From Elysia marginata (lineage: Eukaryota; Mollusca; Gastropoda; Plakobranchidae), in NCBI GenBank assembly GCA_019649035.1, contig BMAT01006179.1:355308-381499 (forward strand): a stretch of 26,192 bases of DNA. The letters are read 5' to 3'. Made by a program: the position numbers and the translations under genes. Under the pieces are notes generated by a model, which made no database searches, was not told where the DNA came from, and worked only from the letters and a program-made list of their open reading frames with translations. Of this stretch, positions 20,101-26,192 are shown piece by piece (within the stretch, counting starts at the first letter, position 1; every line of letters starts with the position of its first letter).

Positions 20101-21187
20101 AGTAAACGTAACAAGCGCCACTCCTTGCCAAGTGTAGTCCAAATTGTTTACACAACTGTTACGTCTTCTCAATGTTGAATATGCGCCATTAAGTTGAAAT
20201 CTGTTTCTTTGAAATCAGTGAAAATGAAATTGTTTCCTATAGTTTCGACCAATATTTCAGTCTCTTGACTGCTTTTTTTCCAAATTGTAAAAATAGATCG
20301 AGATAAGACATGTGGAAGTAAACAATCGGGACTGCACTATCCATTTAGGAATAGGCCAACTATTTTAGCGGACGTCCGTTAGAGCTCTGACGTAATGTCT
20401 CATTCAACAAAATAGCGTTTCTATCTTGCTATGTCTTTTCTTATTAAAAAACGTTTTTATTTTTTAACATTAAGCAAAGTTGATTCGTGGGACAAATTGT
20501 TTATCTATACTCCTAGCCATCTAAATACATAACACTTTATAGTTTTTGTTCTATTCTCTAACTTATTGGTAACAAGAGGTGCTGCTTTAGAACTGGTACT
20601 GCAGATATTTATTGTCCTTAATTTTCGACAAAGTTGTTAAACATGCAGCCTTGTTTCCAATTCCTGCATAAAATCTGTGACCTTGCCTCGGAGTCCAACT
20701 TGAGAATTAAAATTAAACAGCCTACAGATTTTGTGAACGTTTACATAAATTATCTCAACAAGGGCGGCAGCAGCTCTATCAATATAAAACAAACAAATAA
20801 ACAACTAACAGAGTCCGGAGCGCGAGTTAACCTTACGCTTGTCGAATGTCTGAACTGTCTTTTAGTTCAGGATTCCCACAAGAACAAAATAAAAACACCA
20901 CCGTCTGACGCTTGTCAATAGTCTCAGGAAATTTCTACACCCGCTACAAAGCGAGGGAACTAACAAGTCACGAGACCGTCTGTTCGTTACGAATCTGAAC
21001 AATAAGAGAAAAATTCAACAAAGCGACGAAAACCTCAAACCTCAGTAGGGCCTAACAATAAAAACTAAAGAGAATTTTTATATATTGCTCGTTGAGAAGC
21101 TAGAACTAATCTTGTTGCAATCACTGAGTGTCCTGCAAAATAGCGTCTGGAAATTTTGAAAAGGGTAGAGGATTTAAGTTTATGTGA
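17151..21187. other. Long AT-rich non-coding stretch
   Basis: About 4 kb with no recognisable protein, RNA gene or repeat structure. One TAGGCCTA lies at 17193-17200. Open frames of 60-108 codons (for example 19410-19736 on the minus strand and 20634-20921 on the plus strand) lack familiar motifs. Small exons of a split gene could be missed by eye. Confidence 0.55.
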
Positions 21188-21201
21188 GCATGCGCACGTG
21201 C
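21188..21201. promoter_or_regulatory. NRF1-like / E-box composite motif
   Basis: GCATGCGCACGTGC contains CATGCGCA, the half of the NRF1 site, overlapping CACGTG, a canonical E-box. It stands out in AT-rich surroundings. A TATA-like word follows 246 bp downstream. Without a supported transcript this is only a motif match. Confidence 0.25.
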
Positions 21202-21446
21202 ATCCATTGCTCGCTTTCTAAAGGATGTAAACAATAGATTTCTTGGGACTCGTGAGAGTTATTTTATTAACACAGAAGCCGTCTCTTTATTCCACCACCT
21301 TTTCTTCTGTATGGCATAAATCAAAGGAGACATAACTTATAGGCCTAGATATTTTGAGATCGGATTGGAAGTAAAAATTTGTTTAAAATTACGTCTTACG
21401 GCATAACAATTTGATGCCCAATTTATCCTAATGTCCGCAAACCTTT

Positions 21447-21454
21447 TATATAAA
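21447..21454 (+). promoter_or_regulatory. TATA-like box
   Basis: TATATAAA preceded by CCTTT and followed by a less AT-rich stretch. In this base composition such a word is expected by chance several times, so support is weak. Its only merit is position: downstream of the NRF1/E-box motif and upstream of a 21556-21780 plus-strand frame opening at an ATG. Confidence 0.2.
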
Positions 21455-24400
21455 CCTGCGACAAGACTATCATACCGCCGACAAGTCTCTCACGCAAATC
21501 GGAAAGTTTGCCCCAGGAATTGTTAGAACAGAGAGACATTATTGTGGATTTCTTTATGTGGCAAAGTTTCACTCTTTATGAAGAAATTCTTGCCAGATCC
21601 TATATAATTCAAAACTTTCTTCTTTTGTTTAGTATGGCGTCTAAATTACATGGGAAAATTGGTGTAGCGTGGTCCCTGCGGAAATGTGGAAATGGCCTGT
21701 ATCTAGTGTTACTGAATGGGGTGGGAGTGGAGGCACGAGCTTTAGATAGGTTTCCTGCTCACTGTCCCAGAAAAGAGTAATGAGTCTTCTTCGGCTACCA
21801 AGCTTAAGATCAAATCCCAAGATGAGGAAGCTGGCTGCAAAACAAGGAACCGCTGATGTTGCCAGAATTCTAGCTATCACTTTGAAGTTGACGATCGACA
21901 CATTTTTTGCACTTTAGCTAAGCTATCAAAGTAAGTTATTCATGTATATGATGTTATGTAGATTTCTACCCCACAGCGATGTTTTTGTGAGCAAAAAAAA
22001 CTAATCGTTTCAAAGATTGAAAAGCACAACTTTCTAAATCATCTAAGACATCAATTAAAGTTAGGTCTGGCTCTGTTGCTGTGCAATGTAGGTTGATATC
22101 AAGTAAAATTCTCTGTTTTCAAAATAACTAAAAAAATTATTATTAGGAGTACGCACAATATTTTGCTCAGCATAATAATACTTGTTAGACCCTAGCTGCC
22201 AATCTACCAATTAATCGGTAGTGCAGAGCAAGTTGATTAACGAAATAGAAAGATAGATTTACAATGTTACATGGATTGTTAAAAAAGGGTTTGAAAACGC
22301 TTAGGTAGGGGTACTGTTTTAAATGTATTAAAAGTTTTGTGCAACCTGCCTCATATCACCTACTCAGATAAAAGAGTCTTACAGATAGTGTCAGTCAAAA
22401 CGACTTTATAATGGACAAAAAATATCAGGTTCGTTGAAGCTTTCCAGTTATGCACTTGCTAGTCAAAAACGCAATGCAACAATCGAAACATAATAGTTAT
22501 GAAGCGCTTCAACGAATTTGCGGAGCACTGCAGTTTTTTTTTGCTTCAAAATATTTGATTTTGACAAGGAGTTAAGAGTCCTTGAATGGAAATATAATGT
22601 CTTAACTGTTTTCTTACCTTTCATCTTTTACTTTATAACCGCGAACCATCGAATGTGACTCTGAGTTTATTTCCACAATTTACTCAAAATGTGGATGCTT
22701 TGTAGCAGTGCGTCTCTTAAGCAGATTTAGCCTTTCTCCAGTCTTATGCCAATTTCATCTTTCGTAATTTATGTCGCTAAAGAAAAACTCATTTAATTTC
22801 ACACCGACTACACATTTAAGTAGAGTAAACTTTTTGAATAACAACCAACTGGCATTTTGTTGTTTAATTAACTTTTGCAATTACACAAAGGGTCCAGTTC
22901 TCAAGATTAAAAGAGGTAAGAATTGAATACACCATTACACTATCTTTTATATGCAAAGCTGGACTTAAAATCAAAGTCACCCGACTCCATAGTAACTTCA
23001 GAATATGAAAGTCTGCTGCTTTGAGGTGAAAAAACAGTTCCAGGAAAAAAATCTTCTTTCTATTCATCTGCTGGTAAAATGGCTCTGGTACCTATCAAAA
23101 TAGATAGATTGAAACTTAATTTTGCGTAAAATATGGCCTTTAAGTTTAAAATAAGCTTGTCTGTCATAGTTGTTTAAAGACCAAGAGAATCAATATAGTA
23201 GACAGAACCTGTTCAAGAAAACAAAAGAAAAATAAATAAATCAATTAAATTTGAAGTAAGCCACTCATTTTTTAGGCCTTACGAGGAGATATTGACTGCT
23301 CATTTACTTTTGTTATGTACTTCTTTCAGGTTTGTCAGATTATGGAATTGATATTTTTATTCTATCTGGTCTCACAAAGTTGAATGCTCTACAAACTGTA
23401 CACAAATACATGTGCTAGACATACGGATCTTTTATTTATTAAACCAGTTTATGGCTTTCCTCGACCATGTTCATAGGCATTATAAGCTTACTAATTTTAT
23501 TCGGACTGTGAGCCGCTGTGGCTGTGTGACAAGCTGTTCGTTTCCATAGCGATGAGGCTGTGCTACTATACCGCATCTCTTTTGCTATTGAGTTCAAACA
23601 AATAGAGTTGCGGTATCAGACAAAGTAAGACAAAGCAAAATACCGACCCCAATTTACATCTTGTGTGAATGAGACAGTATATTCTCCAGAGGCGGACCCA
23701 AGACTTGGATAACATAGTGATAACTTGACCGAGGTTCTATGAAGTAAATCTATATAATAATGATGAATTGCTCCTGCAGGCCTACGCACCAACACTGTGA
23801 ATTCGTTTAAAGGTGGAGGCGGAGTGGGGAAGTACATCAGATCAAATCCCACAAAATTAGACTCGTGGATATAACTTTTTATCTTGTTGTACGCTAGGTT
23901 GAAATTAGAGGAAATCAGTTTTAGAGTATAGATTAGTTAGCTGGTTGCTATTGTAATGGCAACCATATTGAAATTTGAACTTGATACCGTATTTCAAAAC
24001 GCCCAGGCTCTCATATCTTTTGAAAAAAACCCAATTCAAACTGAATTGAAAATTATATGGATTGCTTAGGCACAGAAATATCGGAGCCAGCTATATAATT
24101 TCATATCGAAGGGATATATAAATGTTAAAAAGTTTATGATTTTTTCGCTTGAAAAATAAACACCGAAAGGTGCATAACTTTAAAAGGAAACAAAGTTACA
24201 AACTCTGCTTTAATAGGTGTTATCGGATTAGCAAAACACGCAATCTGTGAAAACATCAAATAAATCGACTGGTTAAAATGAGGAGTAGAGGAAATTTGTA
24301 AAAAAAATTGCTGTTTTGAGAAGAATACAATTTCTGAAAAAAACAAATAGGTACGTTCTAACTAAGCCATTTTCAGATGCTCATGTTGCAGATTAACTCC

Positions 24401-26192
24401 ATAGATGTTCAAGTTTACGAATATATACAAATATATTGATTACTTATAATGCGATCCCAAACCGTCTAATATCAGCTGTGCTTCACAAACCTAAATTAAT
24501 TTATTTTAGCAGAAAATATGTATAAAATGTATAAATAAATATTGGCGTCAGGTTTGTTGTAGTGTAGCGACACCTGAATCAAAAACAAACTAGACACAAA
24601 ATCTTGGTGGGCTCTTAATAACTTTAAAAACATACCAGCTCTATCTTTAATCCTTATCTCTGTTCTGAACGATGACCTGTATAAACTAATGCAAATTATA
24701 GTGGTATCCCTAGAATCAAATACTTGCAGAAGTCTGGCTGTATTAAAGCATTGCTTAAGACTTGCTTTGCTTTGCAAATGAAATGTCCTCTTTTTCAAGA
24801 TTTTAGGTACAGAATTTAAGAATTATCTCACGATTATTTCAAAAGCTCCCTGTCCTCCTTTTTTGTCCTCATACAATGTATCAATCGCATTTGTCTTGTT
24901 ATTTGAACAGGCGTAGCTTTTCCACTTATAATTCCGTCTTCGGGTTTCCTGCCAAAGCCTTTTCTTTGTTTATTTTGTTCATAACATTAGAATGCAGAAT
25001 CTACAACGCTTGGCAAAGCATTTCCCAAATTGTTTAAAATGTAGGATTCCTTGTCTTTTTTTTAGAGAGTGCAATTTTATGATTTCTGTTTTACTGTAAA
25101 TAATTTACTGTTATTTTGCACGCTGTACTGCTAACTAAAACCATTAAAGACTATTTTCTAGATAGTGGGTCAGGTCTGTTTGTTTTTTCTCAATACTGTG
25201 TGTGAGTGTCAATTTTAATTAACTACAAAAAACAAGAAAAAACAAACAGAAAACAAAAACTAAAAGAAAGACAAAAACAAAATTCATATGGTTTAATTAG
25301 CTGCACATATTTTTTAACAAAACAAATGCAAAAAATTCAAGGTTTGAAAAAATGCAATCGTTTAGTTGTCAAATTTTAAAGTTTTTAAAATTTTAATGTT
25401 ACTTACATGTCGAATATTGTTTCCTACTTGGGTCTTCAGTTTGTTCAAAATTTGTACTGTAATATACTGCATTTTTTCTAGACTTTATATAATGTGCAAA
25501 AGACTAATTGGATGCTAATTAGTTTAAAATAGGCCTACTAGGCAATACTTTTTAAAAGAGTTGGGACAATATTTTTTATTTCACAGTCAAAGAATACACC
25601 TTTAAGATCGTCAAACATTTTATCAATATATAGAGACACCATACCCTCTACTTTACACAGCGCTTCTGCGTGCATGTTTATAAAATAATGTATACACACA
25701 AAAACATCTTTATTCCAACCTATATAATTATACGAACAGAACAAATAATCGAACTCGTAACATTTTATGAAACCAAAAATATCCACAAAACTTACAATAG
25801 GTTTTGAAAAAAAGTGACGCTGGGCGTCTGGGACATCTTATTTATTATTCCATTTCTTTGTCTTCTCAGAAACAGAGATGTAAATAGGTGGGAAATATCC
25901 CCACGGCATCTGTCAGACGAGAGCCACCTCCGCCAATCATGTCTTCAGAGGCCTGGACGTAACCTTGTCTACATCACTGAGGCGCGTAACTTGCAATCTG
26001 ATTGAAGCCTGGTATGGCCAGCAGAATCTCAAGTTCCTCTTTATTCCTTCAGACAAAATGTTTTGTTACGTCCTCTTATTTTCTTCAGCTTCTTGTGCCT
26101 CGCGTCATTCTTTCTCTCCCATCGTCTTTAGAATTCGCAGAAGCTTGGGAATAAAAAAAAACAACGCCAGCAACGATTTCTCAGCATTATTA
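21455..26192. other. Long AT-rich non-coding stretch to window end
   Basis: About 4.7 kb without a recognisable gene. Slightly GC-richer patches lie at 21640-21880, 23500-23600, 23640-23830 and 25880-25990; their open frames resemble nothing familiar. TAGGCCTA occurs at 21340-21347 (just upstream) and 25530-25537. An inverted pair TGGTTGC/GCAACCA lies at 23942-23965. These patches might be exons or old repeats, but I cannot show it. Confidence 0.5.

Noticed and set aside
20634-20921. 95-codon plus-strand frame
   Set aside because: No motif or known similarity; length is compatible with chance.

Overview
The window looks like non-coding, repeat-dense nuclear DNA from an animal, most likely a gastropod mollusc (heterobranch type). 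This is inferred from strong A+T richness, many palindromic TAGGCCTA words and AGATCT/TCTAGA clusters, long CTAT, TAC and AG microsatellites, a tRNA-derived SINE, and decayed CR1/L2-like, jockey-like and RTE-like LINEs. No intact protein-coding gene, rRNA or functional tRNA can be supported. Every open frame is short, and the only ones with recognisable protein similarity are broken reverse transcriptase pieces.

Layout. 1-3 kb: a small non-autonomous DNA transposon with perfect 26-bp inverted ends and perfect 8-bp target duplications (1192-1464). It is followed by two AGATCT/TCTAGA palindrome clusters, a hairpin (2115-2187) and a 593-bp element with imperfect inverted ends (2355-2947). That element carries a 41-43 bp tandem array of YY1-like hairpins and a CCAAT box. 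3-8.6 kb: LINE debris. It consists of a LINE 3' end on the minus strand (3136-3310), an L2/CR1-like C-terminus on the plus strand (4701-5315), a (TAC)n microsatellite, a possible further LINE end (6480-6560), an internally deleted CR1-like element on the minus strand (6696-7845), and a jockey-like reverse transcriptase relic on the plus strand (7853-8610) directly head-to-head with it. 9-11 kb: a CR1-like C-terminus on the minus strand (9038-9545) and a possible jockey-like cysteine-motif remnant (about 10835-10960). 13.9-14.5 kb: a SINE with A and B boxes and a 14-bp target duplication, then CAAT/CTAT microsatellites. 15.65-16.16 kb: a 5'-truncated RTE-like LINE with a target duplication. 16.6-17.15 kb: a polypurine tract with embedded (AT)n and (AG)n. 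From 17.15 kb to the end there is AT-rich sequence with no recognised gene, only weak regulatory-like motifs near 21.2-21.5 kb and 23.5-24.0 kb.

The features do not form a pathway. They are an accumulation of selfish elements of several classes and ages. The two cleanest recent-looking insertions are the 257-bp inverted-repeat element and the SINE. The most unusual object is the 593-bp element whose interior is a tandem array of YY1-consensus inverted pairs with an NF-Y-like CCAAT site, suggesting a mobile element that carries promoter-like DNA. Function is inferred, not shown.
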